Positions 49,435-58,634 of a DNA stretch of 64,000 bases are shown here, piece by piece; positions within the stretch are counted from its first letter, which is position 1; each line of letters opens with the position of its first letter. The stretch covers positions 55,704-119,703 of the forward strand of contig JAEYFP010000020.1 of assembly GCA_023402845.1 (NCBI GenBank), in the 5' to 3' direction. The position numbers were made by a program, and so were the translations under genes. A model generated the notes under the pieces. It was not told where the DNA came from. It was given only the letters and a program-made list of their open reading frames with translations, and did not search any database. The stretch is from Bacillota bacterium (lineage in GTDB: Bacteria; Bacillota; Clostridia; Lachnospirales; Lachnospiraceae).

Positions 49435-50039
49435 TAAAAAATGGCAAGCTGTGTGCGGTCACGCAATTGGAGCTTTTCGAGAATTGTGCTGATATAGTTG
49501 CGGACAGTACCTTCACTTAAAAAGCTGTTGCCGGCTATTTCTTTATTGCTCAGTCCTTCTGCGATCAGCGTGATCATTTCGATTTCCTTTTCGGTCAAAT
49601 CATACTGTTCAAATGAGGCGGTGGAGGTGTTCCTCATCATGTGCGGAATTTTGCTGACAATCTCATCGCCGAAGACGCGCTGTCCGATATGGACGGCATG
49701 GATGGCAGGGACGATCGATTCAAAGTTCTGTTTCAGCAGATATCCCTTTGCGCCAAGCTTCAAGGCATCCACGATGTATTCGTTATCTTCAAACGTAGTC
49801 AGATAGAGGATCTTTGCGAGAGGATCCCTTGCGATGATCTGCCTGCCCGCTTCGATTCCGGTCATTGCGATCATACGGATATCCATTAAAAGAATATCCG
49901 GTTTTTGTTTGAAATACAAGTCAATTGCTTCCGTGCCGTCATTTCCGATATCGATGACATGGATGTCCTCCTGCGCTTCCAATATGGTTTTTAATGCCTG
50001 ACAGACGAGCTTATCGTCATCTACGATTAATATATTCAT
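49419..50039 (-). CDS. NarL/LuxR-type response regulator
   Basis: A 206-residue response regulator. The receiver domain has the acidic pair in ILIVDDDKLV, phosphoacceptor aspartate in DILLMDIRM (about residue 53) and lysine in GAKGYLLKQ. The DNA-binding domain has LTEKEIEMITLIAEGLSNKE and LSEGTVRNYISTILEKLQ. It overlaps the kinase gene by four bases. The adjacent rightward ABC exporter genes are probable targets, as in bacitracin- or lantibiotic-responsive systems. Confidence 0.94.
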   Translation of the reverse strand: MNILIVDDDKLVCQALKTILEAQEDIHVIDIGNDGTEAIDLYFKQKPDILLMDIRMIAMTGIEAGRQIIARDPLAKILYLTTFEDNEYIVDALKLGAKGYLLKQNFESIVPAIHAVHIGQRVFGDEIVSKIPHMMRNTSTASFEQYDLTEKEIEMITLIAEGLSNKEIAGNSFLSEGTVRNYISTILEKLQLRDRTQLAIFYYKNK

Positions 50040-51109
50040 CCTTCTCTCTCCTTCGGTAACGATATGAGAATACGGTATCCCATGTCCCTGTCGAGGTGCA
50101 TTGTGCCGTTCAGGGAAGCAATGCGTTCCTGCATACTGTTGATGCCCATGGAGCCGGAGGAGCCGCTCTCTGATTTTTTAGTGCCGTTATCGGAAATCAC
50201 AAGCTGATACAGGTTTTGATGCTCATTGATGGAAATGGATACTTTTGTCGCATTGGAATGCTTGATCACATTATTCAGTGCTTCTTTCACAATATATAGA
50301 ATAGAATATTTTGCTTTTATTGTAAAGTCATTTGTTACCTGATAGCCGAAGCTGATGTCACAGAACGTGAATTCGTGTACGATGGCTTCAAGCTTCGTTT
50401 TTAAGTCAATCGAATCCTCATGAATGTTATGGATACTGCTGCGGATACTGTCCATGCCGGAAGTGAGCGCCTTCTTGACGTCTTCGAGCGCCGATCGGGT
50501 CATCTCGTCTTTTGTGATTGCCAGAAGCGCGCCGACCTGCAAAATGGAGCGGGAGAGCATGTGACCGATATTGTCATGGATTTCACGTGCGATCCGGTTA
50601 CGCTCGTTCAGCGTGGCAAGGTTGACTTCATAATCCTGCTTTTCGAGCAGCTCCTTATTTTTTTTGCTGAGAGAATTGGCCATTTCAGCCGTTTCGTCGC
50701 GTAATTTGATATAATTATTTTGAAACTGCTTTAAATTATAATAATTATGCTTTAAAATATAAGATAATGTACAGAGTATGAGAATTGCTCCAAGATTCAG
50801 CCCGCGCAGGTAATGATACTGAACGAGGAACGGGATGAAGGATAAACCGAATACAAATTGCAGCTTTTCCAGAAAAATATCGTAGCAGATGACCGGAAGG
50901 AAAAACAGATACAGAGGGAAAAAGCAGCAGAGTACCAAGTACAACACAAACAGGACTGTGCTCAGAATGCTGTTTGAAAAATAGCCGGTCAGCGAACCGA
51001 TTATGATAACAAGCAGCAGAGGAAATACGATGTCATAGCTGTCGTTAAGTGCAATCGAAAAGCAGGAGCAGCATAATATCAGGATGGTTTTATGAAAGAG
51101 ATTGTTCAT
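50036..51109 (-). CDS. Sensor histidine kinase, NarL-partner type (HisKA_3)
   Basis: A 357-residue kinase with about four to five N-terminal membrane segments (to about residue 120) and almost no extracellular part, so the signal is probably sensed in the membrane. A coiled coil leads to the HisKA_3 motif ERNRIAREIHDNIGHMLSRS, with the phosphorylated histidine in REIHD, and an ATPase domain (ILYIVKEALNNVIKHSNAT, GSMGINSMQERIASLNG). ACGAGG precedes the ATG. It is divergent from the ABC transporter gene at 51189. Confidence 0.93.
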   Translation of the reverse strand: MNNLFHKTILILCCSCFSIALNDSYDIVFPLLLVIIIGSLTGYFSNSILSTVLFVLYLVLCCFFPLYLFFLPVICYDIFLEKLQFVFGLSFIPFLVQYHYLRGLNLGAILILCTLSYILKHNYYNLKQFQNNYIKLRDETAEMANSLSKKNKELLEKQDYEVNLATLNERNRIAREIHDNIGHMLSRSILQVGALLAITKDEMTRSALEDVKKALTSGMDSIRSSIHNIHEDSIDLKTKLEAIVHEFTFCDISFGYQVTNDFTIKAKYSILYIVKEALNNVIKHSNATKVSISINEHQNLYQLVISDNGTKKSESGSSGSMGINSMQERIASLNGTMHLDRDMGYRILISLPKEREG

Positions 51110-51188
51110 GGGTAACCTCGTGGGGTGGCTGAGTGTGGGCTGATTGACTCTGCCCTTTACGAATAGTGTATCATATTATGGAGGCCGG

Positions 51189-52115
51189 ATGGGAGTTAAA
51201 GTTGTAAATCTTGTAAAAAGATATGGGAAGCTGATCGTACTTGATCACTTAAGCCTGGAAGCGCAGGAGGGGGAGGTGTTCGGCCTTTTCGGAACGAACG
51301 GTTCCGGCAAGACAACACTCTTAAGCTGTCTGCTCGGGATTCTAAAATATGATAAGGGTGAAATTACGATCGACGGCGAGCGGCTGCTTTCCGGCAGCGT
51401 GGATCTGAAGCGGAGGATCGGTTATGTTCCGCAGGAAATAGCCGTGTTGAACGAACTGACCGTATACGAAAATATCGAATATTTCTGCGGACTTTATATA
51501 AAGGACCGGAATCAGCGAAGGGTGCTTGCGCAGACAGCCGCCGGGCTTTGCGGTCTTGAAAACGCGGGCGAGGTTTATCCCGCAAAACTGAACCATTCGT
51601 TTTTACGCCGGCTGAATATGGCATGCGGGATTGTGCACAGACCGAGGCTGCTTGTTGTGGACGAGCCGGTGCTCGGAGTGGACAGTCTGACAAAGGAAAT
51701 TCTGCTGAATGTGATGCGGACGCTGAACAGGCAGGGGACGATGGTGCTGTACGCCTCCAACGACATCGAAGAGCTTGCTCATTTTTGCAGCCGGATGGCG
51801 ATCCTGTTCAAAGGGAAGGTGGTTTTGACGGCTTCTGAGGAGGAGTTGAAGGCGCTTGCAGGCGAGGAGGAAAAGGTTGTCATCCAGGTATTCAAAATCA
51901 CGGCGGAAGTCATTGAAGAGATCGAAAAAATGCCCGGCGTCGGATATGTAAACTGTTTCAATAATGAAATTACGATTAAATCGGAAAAGGGCAGGAATAA
52001 CCTTGCCCAAATCCTGCATTTTTTTGAAGAAAAGGAGCTGCCGTTCGGTAAGATTTATGCGGAGGTGCCAACGCTCAAGGATGCATATTTGAAAATCACA
52101 GGGGAGGAAATTTGA
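51189..52115 (+). CDS. ABC transporter ATP-binding protein with degenerate signature and H-loop
   Basis: A 308-residue ATPase. The P-loop GTNGSGKTTLLSC, Q-loop YVPQEIAVL and Walker B LLVVDEPVLGVD are intact. The signature LSGGMKRR is replaced by LNHSFLRR (aligned with FSGGMKRR in the exporter ATPase at 47636), and the switch histidine of TTHYMEE is replaced by asparagine in YASNDIEE. ATP binding is likely but normal hydrolysis doubtful; it might act as a sensor-linked module or work with another ATPase. ATG 51189 follows GGAGG by four or five bases. It leads an operon with two permeases and lies next to a two-component system. Confidence 0.88.
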   Translation: MGVKVVNLVKRYGKLIVLDHLSLEAQEGEVFGLFGTNGSGKTTLLSCLLGILKYDKGEITIDGERLLSGSVDLKRRIGYVPQEIAVLNELTVYENIEYFCGLYIKDRNQRRVLAQTAAGLCGLENAGEVYPAKLNHSFLRRLNMACGIVHRPRLLVVDEPVLGVDSLTKEILLNVMRTLNRQGTMVLYASNDIEELAHFCSRMAILFKGKVVLTASEEELKALAGEEEKVVIQVFKITAEVIEEIEKMPGVGYVNCFNNEITIKSEKGRNNLAQILHFFEEKELPFGKIYAEVPTLKDAYLKITGEEI

Positions 52116-53204
52116 ATGAAATTCCGGATGCTGTGGTATGAAATCAAATATGTCTGCCGCATGCGGGGGCTGCTGCTTTGGAGCCTTTTGCTGCCTGTTC
52201 TGCTGTCCACATTGTTTTCGCTGACTCTGCAGGCGGTATACGAGCGCCCTGAAACGGATAAGATAAAGGCAGGCATTGTTTACCGGAAGGGCTATGAGGC
52301 CCAATCGGATTTTACGGCAGATCACGATGCGGTCGAAACAGATATTCTGGGCGCGGAGCAGGCGGAGGAATATTTGCGCAACGGAACGATTGACGGATAT
52401 TTTATTATCGGTGAGGAATGCAGGCTCGTCGTTCTGGATAACGGCTATGAACAGAGACTGTTAAAGAGCTGTCTTGATGAATATGTACGCCTGCAGAAAG
52501 CAGATGCAGCTCTGGGAAGCCGTTATCTTTATTTGGGACGTTCCTCGTCGGGAACACAGATCGAGGAGAAAAATAAAGCTGAAATTTTTTCGGTAGTCAG
52601 CCATTATGATGCAATTCTTGCGACGGCATGTATTTGTGCGGCGTTTTCGGGACTGCTGATCGTTTCGGACGTGCGCCATCCGGAACAGTCCGCCGTTGCC
52701 CTGCGTTATCTGACAGCACCGGTTCACCGCTTCAGTCCGCTGCTGCGGCATTTTTCGGCTGCATGGCTTTTACAGTCCCTGTTTGTTACGGCAGCTTACT
52801 TTTATATGCAATGGATTTTGGGTATCCCGTTTCATATGAAGCTGGGCTATGTGTTACTAATTCATCTGACGGGTGTTTTGGTAGGTATGCTGTTCGGTGT
52901 TTTTGCGGGGCTTGTCAGCAGGCTGCCGCTGTCGGCAAAGCTTGGAATTGCAGCCGCGGTCATAATTGTCTTTGCTTATTTTTCGGGACTGATGGATATT
53001 CATGTGCGTGCTTCCGTACAGGAAAATATCCCGTTTCTGCATTTTATCAATCCGTGTGCGCTGCTTACGGACGCCTATTATGCGGTCCATCAATGGAATC
53101 CGGCAGCTCTTGTAAGGAGCCTTTTAGCGCTGCTTTCGATCGGGCTGCTTTGTGTGTTGCTGATGATTCTTTACGAGGGAGAGAGGGAACATGAAACTGC
53201 TTAG
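52116..53204 (+). CDS. ABC-2 type membrane protein
   Basis: A 362-residue protein that starts directly after the ATPase stop codon. One N-terminal segment (LLLWSLLLPVLLSTLFSLTL), an extracytoplasmic stretch (KAGIVYRKGYEAQSDFTADH onward) and about six C-terminal segments follow the ABC-2 pattern. LLIVSDVRHPEQSAVALRYL corresponds to the cytoplasmic coupling loop of the permeases at 45476 and 46539. GGAGGAAA precedes the ATG. It overlaps the next permease gene by 14 bases. Confidence 0.82.
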   Translation: MKFRMLWYEIKYVCRMRGLLLWSLLLPVLLSTLFSLTLQAVYERPETDKIKAGIVYRKGYEAQSDFTADHDAVETDILGAEQAEEYLRNGTIDGYFIIGEECRLVVLDNGYEQRLLKSCLDEYVRLQKADAALGSRYLYLGRSSSGTQIEEKNKAEIFSVVSHYDAILATACICAAFSGLLIVSDVRHPEQSAVALRYLTAPVHRFSPLLRHFSAAWLLQSLFVTAAYFYMQWILGIPFHMKLGYVLLIHLTGVLVGMLFGVFAGLVSRLPLSAKLGIAAAVIIVFAYFSGLMDIHVRASVQENIPFLHFINPCALLTDAYYAVHQWNPAALVRSLLALLSIGLLCVLLMILYEGEREHETA

Positions 53205-54363
53205 CGCCTATGCAAAGGTGATCAAAAAACATATGCCCACGATCCTGCTTTATATGCTCGTTCTTTACAGCGTTATCATGGTGATGATTTTTCAGGTAAA
53301 GGACAATCATACCTATGAGGATGACAAAATCACGGCGGCTCTAATTAATGAGGACACGGACAATGCGTTTATCAGGGGTCTGAAGGAATATCTCAAAGAA
53401 CGGGTTAAGCTTGTGGACGAAGAACTCCCGGAAGGACAGATCCGCAGTGTACTGTTTTACCGGACGGTGGATTATGTAGTGGAAATACCGGAGGGCTTTT
53501 ATGAGAAGCTGAATTCGGAGGAACGTAACGCGGTGCTTAATAAATATACGGCATCCGATTCCTATGCGGAGGCAGTCGTAGATCTGACGCTTAAAGAGTA
53601 TTGCAATTGGTGGCTTGCATATCGGGAATCCTATCCGGATATGACGGAGCAGGAAATTTATACAAAGGTTCTTGCTACGCTGAAAACGGAGAGCGGACTT
53701 ACTTTTTATAACCAGCTTAAAATCAGCGAGAAGCAGCGGACAATGCATTATTTTTTTGATTATGCCTCTTATTCGATTATGGGGATTATCGGAATGGGTG
53801 TCGTGACCGCCCTCTTATCTGTGAGCCGATCCGGCGTTTATAACCGGATCCTTGTTTCTCCGGTTACAAAGGCACAGGCAGAAATAGAGCTGTTGATTTT
53901 GAATATCGGATATGCAGTGCTGATCTGGGCTCTGCATATTCTGGCGGCGATGAGCTTGTTTGAGGAAAGTTTTTATACATCGAACGGCATTTTTCTGTGC
54001 ATCAATGCCTTTGCTCTGGCAATGGCCTCGGTCGGTCTTTCATATCTGCTGCGGTGCTTTGTGAACAGCCGGAATACGGCAGGCGTATTTATCAATTTAG
54101 TTGTGATCGGCATGTGCTTTATCAGCGGAACGTTTATTCCGCAGTATCTGCTGGCCCAGACGATCCGGTCTGCGGCGGTTTTTACGCCGGTTTACTGGTA
54201 TATTCAGGCAAATGACATGATCAACGAGACGGGAATGCTTTCTGCCTCTTCGGTTTCCGGACTAATCCGGGCATTTGGAACACAGTTCGTTTTTGCGGTT
54301 ATGTTCTTCTGCGCCGCCTTGTTTATTACAAAGCAGCGGGAGGAAGTAAGGATAGGAGGATGA
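53191..54363 (+). CDS. ABC-2 type membrane protein
   Basis: A 390-residue partner of the preceding permease. A first segment (ILLYMLVLYSVIMVMIF) is followed by about 160 extracytoplasmic residues (ITAALINEDTDNAFIRGLKE) and six C-terminal segments: IMGIIGMGVVTALLSVSRSG, VLIWALHILAAMSL, ALAMASVGLSYLLRCF, NLVVIGMCFISGTFIPQYLL. The coupling loop is RSGVYNRILVSPVTKAQAE. GAGGGAGAG precedes the ATG. The next gene, a lipid kinase, begins four bases after the stop, so a lipid-related role for the module is conceivable. Confidence 0.84.
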   Translation: MKLLSAYAKVIKKHMPTILLYMLVLYSVIMVMIFQVKDNHTYEDDKITAALINEDTDNAFIRGLKEYLKERVKLVDEELPEGQIRSVLFYRTVDYVVEIPEGFYEKLNSEERNAVLNKYTASDSYAEAVVDLTLKEYCNWWLAYRESYPDMTEQEIYTKVLATLKTESGLTFYNQLKISEKQRTMHYFFDYASYSIMGIIGMGVVTALLSVSRSGVYNRILVSPVTKAQAEIELLILNIGYAVLIWALHILAAMSLFEESFYTSNGIFLCINAFALAMASVGLSYLLRCFVNSRNTAGVFINLVVIGMCFISGTFIPQYLLAQTIRSAAVFTPVYWYIQANDMINETGMLSASSVSGLIRAFGTQFVFAVMFFCAALFITKQREEVRIGG

Positions 54364-54367
54364 CAGA

Positions 54368-55285
54368 ATGAATAAGAAAAAAATGCTGTTTATCTGCAAT
54401 GCACACGCGGGAAAAGGATTAGTAAAAAATAAGCTACTTACAATTTTAAACACATTCACACAGGCAGGGTATGAAATTACGATCCATCTGACTCAGAAGC
54501 AGGGAGATGCGGTCTGTGCCGTAAAGGAAATGGCAGAAGGCTATTCACTTGTTGTATGCAGCGGCGGCGACGGAACGCTGGATGAGGTCGTGACCGGAAT
54601 GATGCTGAGCCGGGAAAGGAAATCGATCGGTTATATTCCGGCAGGCAGCACGAACGACTTTGCGAAGAGTCTGAAGCTTCCGCGGAATATGGAAAAGGCG
54701 GCGAAAACGGCCGTGGACGGCGTTTATTATGCCTGCGATGTCGGCTCGTTCAACGATGACTTTTTTGTTTATATTGCGGCTTTCGGCATTTTTACCGAGG
54801 TTTCCTATGAAACGAGTCAGGAAGTGAAAAATGTCCTCGGACATATGGCATATCTGCTAAACGGAATGAGGAAGCTTTCTGTAATCAAGTCATATCACCT
54901 GAAGGTGACGGCCGGAGACTTGGTATATGAGGATGATTATATTTTCGGAATGATTACAAACTCCTTTTCGGTAGGCGGTTTTAAAAGCATTACAGGCAAG
55001 AAAGTGAAACTGGATGACGGCTTGTTTGAGGTGACGCTGATCAAGAGGCCGAGGAATGCTCTGGAGCTGCAGGCGATTTTAACTTCGTTTGTCATGGAGG
55101 AGGCCGATGAGCGGTATATGCATACGTTTAAGACTCCTATGCTGCAAATCTCTTCCGAGGAAAGGTTTCCTTGGACGCTCGACGGGGAATTCGGTGGAAA
55201 CTGGCAGGAGGTTTCGATTGTGAACAACAGGCGGGCAATTAAAATTGCGGTGCCGGAATTGAAAAAAACACCCACAGAAGAATAA
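54368..55285 (+). CDS. Diacylglycerol kinase family lipid kinase (YegS/BmrU-like)
   Basis: A 305-residue DAGK_cat enzyme. LFICNAHAGKGLVKNKLL at the start, the glycine-rich VVCSGGDGTLDEVVTGMML and YIPAGSTNDFAKSLKLP are the family marks, and the C-terminal LDGEFGG is the conserved D-G-E. These soluble or membrane-associated kinases phosphorylate diacylglycerol or related lipids with ATP. GGAGGA precedes the ATG, four bases after the ABC permease. Unlike YtlR/DgkB housekeeping loci, it sits behind an ABC module and before a large membrane protein, and may work with them on a glycolipid. Confidence 0.92.
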   Translation: MNKKKMLFICNAHAGKGLVKNKLLTILNTFTQAGYEITIHLTQKQGDAVCAVKEMAEGYSLVVCSGGDGTLDEVVTGMMLSRERKSIGYIPAGSTNDFAKSLKLPRNMEKAAKTAVDGVYYACDVGSFNDDFFVYIAAFGIFTEVSYETSQEVKNVLGHMAYLLNGMRKLSVIKSYHLKVTAGDLVYEDDYIFGMITNSFSVGGFKSITGKKVKLDDGLFEVTLIKRPRNALELQAILTSFVMEEADERYMHTFKTPMLQISSEERFPWTLDGEFGGNWQEVSIVNNRRAIKIAVPELKKTPTEE

Positions 55286-55299
55286 GATAGGAGCTCATT

Positions 55300-57018
55300 A
55301 TGCTTGTTGTTTTGTTAAATTGGATCTATATTATCGTGACCATGTTTGTGGTCGGCTATTTTCTGCTGAAAAGAGGTGCGGTGCTCGTCGGTTTCCGGAA
55401 GCCGGTTTCTGAAATTTCCTGTATTATTTTTGGAATGAGTGTTTTAACAGCCTATGCGGGTTATTTCAGCATTTTTTATCGGGTCGGACTGCTTGCAAAT
55501 GTTCTGCTGCTCCTTGCCTGCGCAGCATTTGTCTGGCTTGACAGGGCAGACTATGCACTTTTGTTCAGAAGGCTCAAGGGGAATTTCAGACTGTGGCAAT
55601 GGATTATTTTTGTTCTGATTGTACTCATTAGTCTGCTGTTTACCGCCTATGGAAAATTTGCTTATGATACTGGGCTCTACCATGCTCAAAGCATTCGTTG
55701 GATTGAGGAATATGGTGTGGTGAAGGGGCTTGCCTACATGCAGACGCGGCTCGCCTTCAACAGTGCTTATTTCTGCCTTTGTGCGCTGTACAGCTTTCAT
55801 GATCTCGGACAGTCGCTGCATACGCTGTCGGGTTTTATTGCGGCGTTTACGATGGTTTATGCGGCTGCGGGCTTTTTTTCGTGCCTTAACAATAAAAGAA
55901 AGCTTATTACGGCCGGTAATTTTGTGCGGCTGGCTCCGTTCATTTATTTTGTTGTGATCTGCCAAGAGCTGATTTCTCCGACGACGGATTTTATCACGAT
56001 TTATTTGATTATCTGGCTTTCCATTCGATGGATAGAATTGCTTGAAGATCAGGAAAGGGAAATTGCACCGTACGCTTTTTTATGTGTGATTGCGGTTTTC
56101 CTCGTCTCCATCAAGCTGTCGGTCGGCGTGCTGGCACTGCTCGTTATAAAGCCGGCTTTTGAATTGATCAGGGAAAAGCGTGTCAAAGAGATTTTCTGCT
56201 ATCTCATTTTGGGGATCGTATTAATTTTGCCTTACTTTATCAGAAATGTGCTGATTTCCGGCTGGCTTGTCTATCCTTTTGCAGGCATTGACCTGTTTTC
56301 CGCGGACTGGCGGGTACCGGCATCGGACGTTCGGTATGAGGCAGATGAGATCACAGTCTGGGCCAGATATACGAAGGATGCAAAGCTGATTAATCAAACT
56401 ATTTTTGAATGGTTTCCCGTCTGGTGGCAGGAGCAGGGGCGGGAAAACCGCTATCTGTCGCTTGCGGCATTTTTTGCATGCGGGCTGGAAATGGTGCGGC
56501 TGTTAAAAGCGTTTATTTCATTTATCAGAAAAAAAACTGTGGAAGGGTCGGAGTATCTCTATTTTGAAGTCATTTTCCTGATCAGCTTCCTGTTCTGGCT
56601 GCTGTCGGCCCCATCCAACCGCTTCGGCTATTCTTACTTGATCGTGCTGCCGCTTCTCGTAATCGGCGGGATGCTTTCGCAGCAGAAGAAAGGTACGGTT
56701 CTGATTATTAAATATGCGGCCTCCGCCGTGGTGACCGGCACGATGGTTATGGGGCTTTTTCTGTTTTTGAGAGAGGATCTTTATTATTTAAAGGATCATG
56801 CAAGCACCGAATTTCTTGTGAAGCAAAAGGATTATCCGACGGTGGAAACGGGAAGCAATGATTTTGAGGGACTGACTGTTTATTACCCGCTTGAGGAGGG
56901 AGCACAGATCTGGTATCATGCGTTTCCGGCGATTCTTTATGAGGGAAACCTCGAAAGCATCGAACGGAGAGGAGACAGCGTGCGTGACGGCTTCCGGCTG
57001 AAGGAGTACCGCGACTGA
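55300..57018 (+). CDS. Large polytopic membrane protein, GT-C glycosyltransferase-like
   Basis: A 572-residue protein with about twelve hydrophobic segments and a C-terminal soluble tail of about 70 residues. The loop after the third or fourth segment reads FAYDTGLYHAQSIRWIEEYG with two acidic residues, followed by TRLAFNSAYF. That resembles the first loop of GT-C-fold enzymes that use polyprenyl-phosphate sugars. No stronger assignment is possible by eye. It starts 14 bases after the lipid kinase (TAGGAG upstream) and is last in the run of genes from 51189, ending convergently with the symporter gene. Confidence 0.65.
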   Translation: MLVVLLNWIYIIVTMFVVGYFLLKRGAVLVGFRKPVSEISCIIFGMSVLTAYAGYFSIFYRVGLLANVLLLLACAAFVWLDRADYALLFRRLKGNFRLWQWIIFVLIVLISLLFTAYGKFAYDTGLYHAQSIRWIEEYGVVKGLAYMQTRLAFNSAYFCLCALYSFHDLGQSLHTLSGFIAAFTMVYAAAGFFSCLNNKRKLITAGNFVRLAPFIYFVVICQELISPTTDFITIYLIIWLSIRWIELLEDQEREIAPYAFLCVIAVFLVSIKLSVGVLALLVIKPAFELIREKRVKEIFCYLILGIVLILPYFIRNVLISGWLVYPFAGIDLFSADWRVPASDVRYEADEITVWARYTKDAKLINQTIFEWFPVWWQEQGRENRYLSLAAFFACGLEMVRLLKAFISFIRKKTVEGSEYLYFEVIFLISFLFWLLSAPSNRFGYSYLIVLPLLVIGGMLSQQKKGTVLIIKYAASAVVTGTMVMGLFLFLREDLYYLKDHASTEFLVKQKDYPTVETGSNDFEGLTVYYPLEEGAQIWYHAFPAILYEGNLESIERRGDSVRDGFRLKEYRD

Positions 57019-57035
57019 TCTGCGCCGGCTCGCTT

Positions 57036-58472
57036 TTACAGGGATTCCCCGTCAATCGTTTCCTCCCCGTTATTTACGCGGGTGAGGTAATCCTTCGTTA
57101 TCTGCACGACCTGACCGGAGAGCAGCGTGACGGCAATCAAATTCGGGACGGCCATGAAGCCGTTTAATGTGTCAGCAATGCTCCACACGAGATTTAATTC
57201 TCCGGTGCAGCCAAACAGGATCATGAGGATATAGACGATTTTGTAAGGGAATACCGCGCCGAGTCCGAAGAGATATTCGACGGCCCGCTCTCCGTAGTAG
57301 GACCAGCCGATCAGCGTGGCGAAAGCAAACAGTAAAATGCAGACGGCGACAAATGCTCCGCCGGACGGAATAACAGATCGAAATGCGGCGCTCGTGAGTG
57401 CGACACCGCTGACGTTTGTAATTCCTTCTTCAATATTTTTCAGATAGGTTTGCATATCATAAACACCGGATGTCAGAATGGCAAGTGCGGTGACGGTACA
57501 AACGACGAGCGTATCCGCGAATACTTCAAAAATTCCCCACATTCCCTGTACGGCAGGCTCCTTTACATCAGAAGAGGAATGCACCATTACGGAGGAGCCG
57601 AGTCCGGCTTCGTTGGAAAAGACGCCTCTGGAAATTCCGGTTCGTGCGGCAAGTGCAATGCCGTATCCGAGAAACCCGCCGGCGGCCGCCCGGAAGCGAA
57701 ACGCTTCCCGGAGGATCATACCAAATGCATCGGGAATGGCGGAAGCGTTGTTTAATATGACGATCAGTCCGCCTGCCATATAGAAGACGGCCATAAACGG
57801 CACGATTTTTTCCGCAACGCCGGCAATCCTTTTGATGCCGCCTATGATAACGAGAGCGACAAGGATCATCAATACGGATGCCGTCAGGATCGGAGGGATA
57901 TGAAAGGAATTTTGCAGTCCATGAGCGATCGAATTCGCCTGCGTCATGTTTCCGATGCCGAACGAGGCAAGTGCGCAGAAAGCGGAAAAGAGGACGGCAA
58001 GCCATTTGCAGCCGAGGCCTTTTTCGATATAGACCATGGCACCGCCCATCCACGCCCCCTGTGCATTTCTGTAGCGGTATTTGATGCCGAGTGTTTTTTC
58101 GGCATAATTTGTCATCATGCCCAGGAAGGCGGAAAGCCACATCCAGAAGATAGAGCCGGGGCCGCCCGCCGCAATCGCCGTTGCAACGCCGGTAATGTTC
58201 CCCGTACCGATCGTGGCGGCCAGTGCCGTACAAAGCGATTGGAATTGGGAAATGGCATGTGAGTCTTCCGTATGCAGCGCTCTTTTTCCTTTAAAGAGCT
58301 GCAGAAAGGTGACATCAATCCAGTAACGGAACCGTGTGACCTGAAAAACTCCCGTACGCACAGTAATCAGAAGCCCGACCATCAAAAATGCCGCCAGCAT
58401 GACCGGCCCCCAGATAAAGCTGTTTAACAGCTCGTTGATATGAGTGATTCGATGAAGCAAATTCTCAGACAT
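57036..58472 (-). CDS. Sodium/alanine symporter, AGCS family (AlsT-like)
   Basis: A 478-residue transporter with about ten to eleven membrane segments. Family marks are CTALAATIGTGNITGVATAI (the AGCS signature), GGPGSIFWMWLSAFLGMMTN, AEKTLGIKYR, GISRGVFSNEAGLGSSVMVH and LIGWSYYGERAVEYLFG. It imports alanine, glycine or serine together with sodium. AGAGGAG precedes the ATG. It is monocistronic on the minus strand, with the cyclophilin gene divergent from it. The first segment region (WGPVMLAAFLMVGLLITVRT) is normal, so the gene appears intact. Confidence 0.95.
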   Translation of the reverse strand: MSENLLHRITHINELLNSFIWGPVMLAAFLMVGLLITVRTGVFQVTRFRYWIDVTFLQLFKGKRALHTEDSHAISQFQSLCTALAATIGTGNITGVATAIAAGGPGSIFWMWLSAFLGMMTNYAEKTLGIKYRYRNAQGAWMGGAMVYIEKGLGCKWLAVLFSAFCALASFGIGNMTQANSIAHGLQNSFHIPPILTASVLMILVALVIIGGIKRIAGVAEKIVPFMAVFYMAGGLIVILNNASAIPDAFGMILREAFRFRAAAGGFLGYGIALAARTGISRGVFSNEAGLGSSVMVHSSSDVKEPAVQGMWGIFEVFADTLVVCTVTALAILTSGVYDMQTYLKNIEEGITNVSGVALTSAAFRSVIPSGGAFVAVCILLFAFATLIGWSYYGERAVEYLFGLGAVFPYKIVYILMILFGCTGELNLVWSIADTLNGFMAVPNLIAVTLLSGQVVQITKDYLTRVNNGEETIDGESL

Positions 58473-58560
58473 ATGATTTTCTCCTCTAATAAAATCTATT
58501 CGGGAGTAACCGGGTTATTCATAAAAAGGGATCGGGAAACAGATACAATTCAAACAGCCC

Positions 58561-58589
58561 TTTACGAAAAAGCAGATATCCGTTAAAAT
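58561..58589 (+). promoter_or_regulatory. Promoter of the cyclophilin gene
   Basis: TTTACG (58561-58566), a 17-base spacer and TAAAAT (58584-58589), about 45 bases before the start codon. Confidence 0.6.
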
Positions 58590-58634
58590 AGAGATTCAGC
58601 AGTACCATGATTATGGAAGGACAAGGTGAATAGA

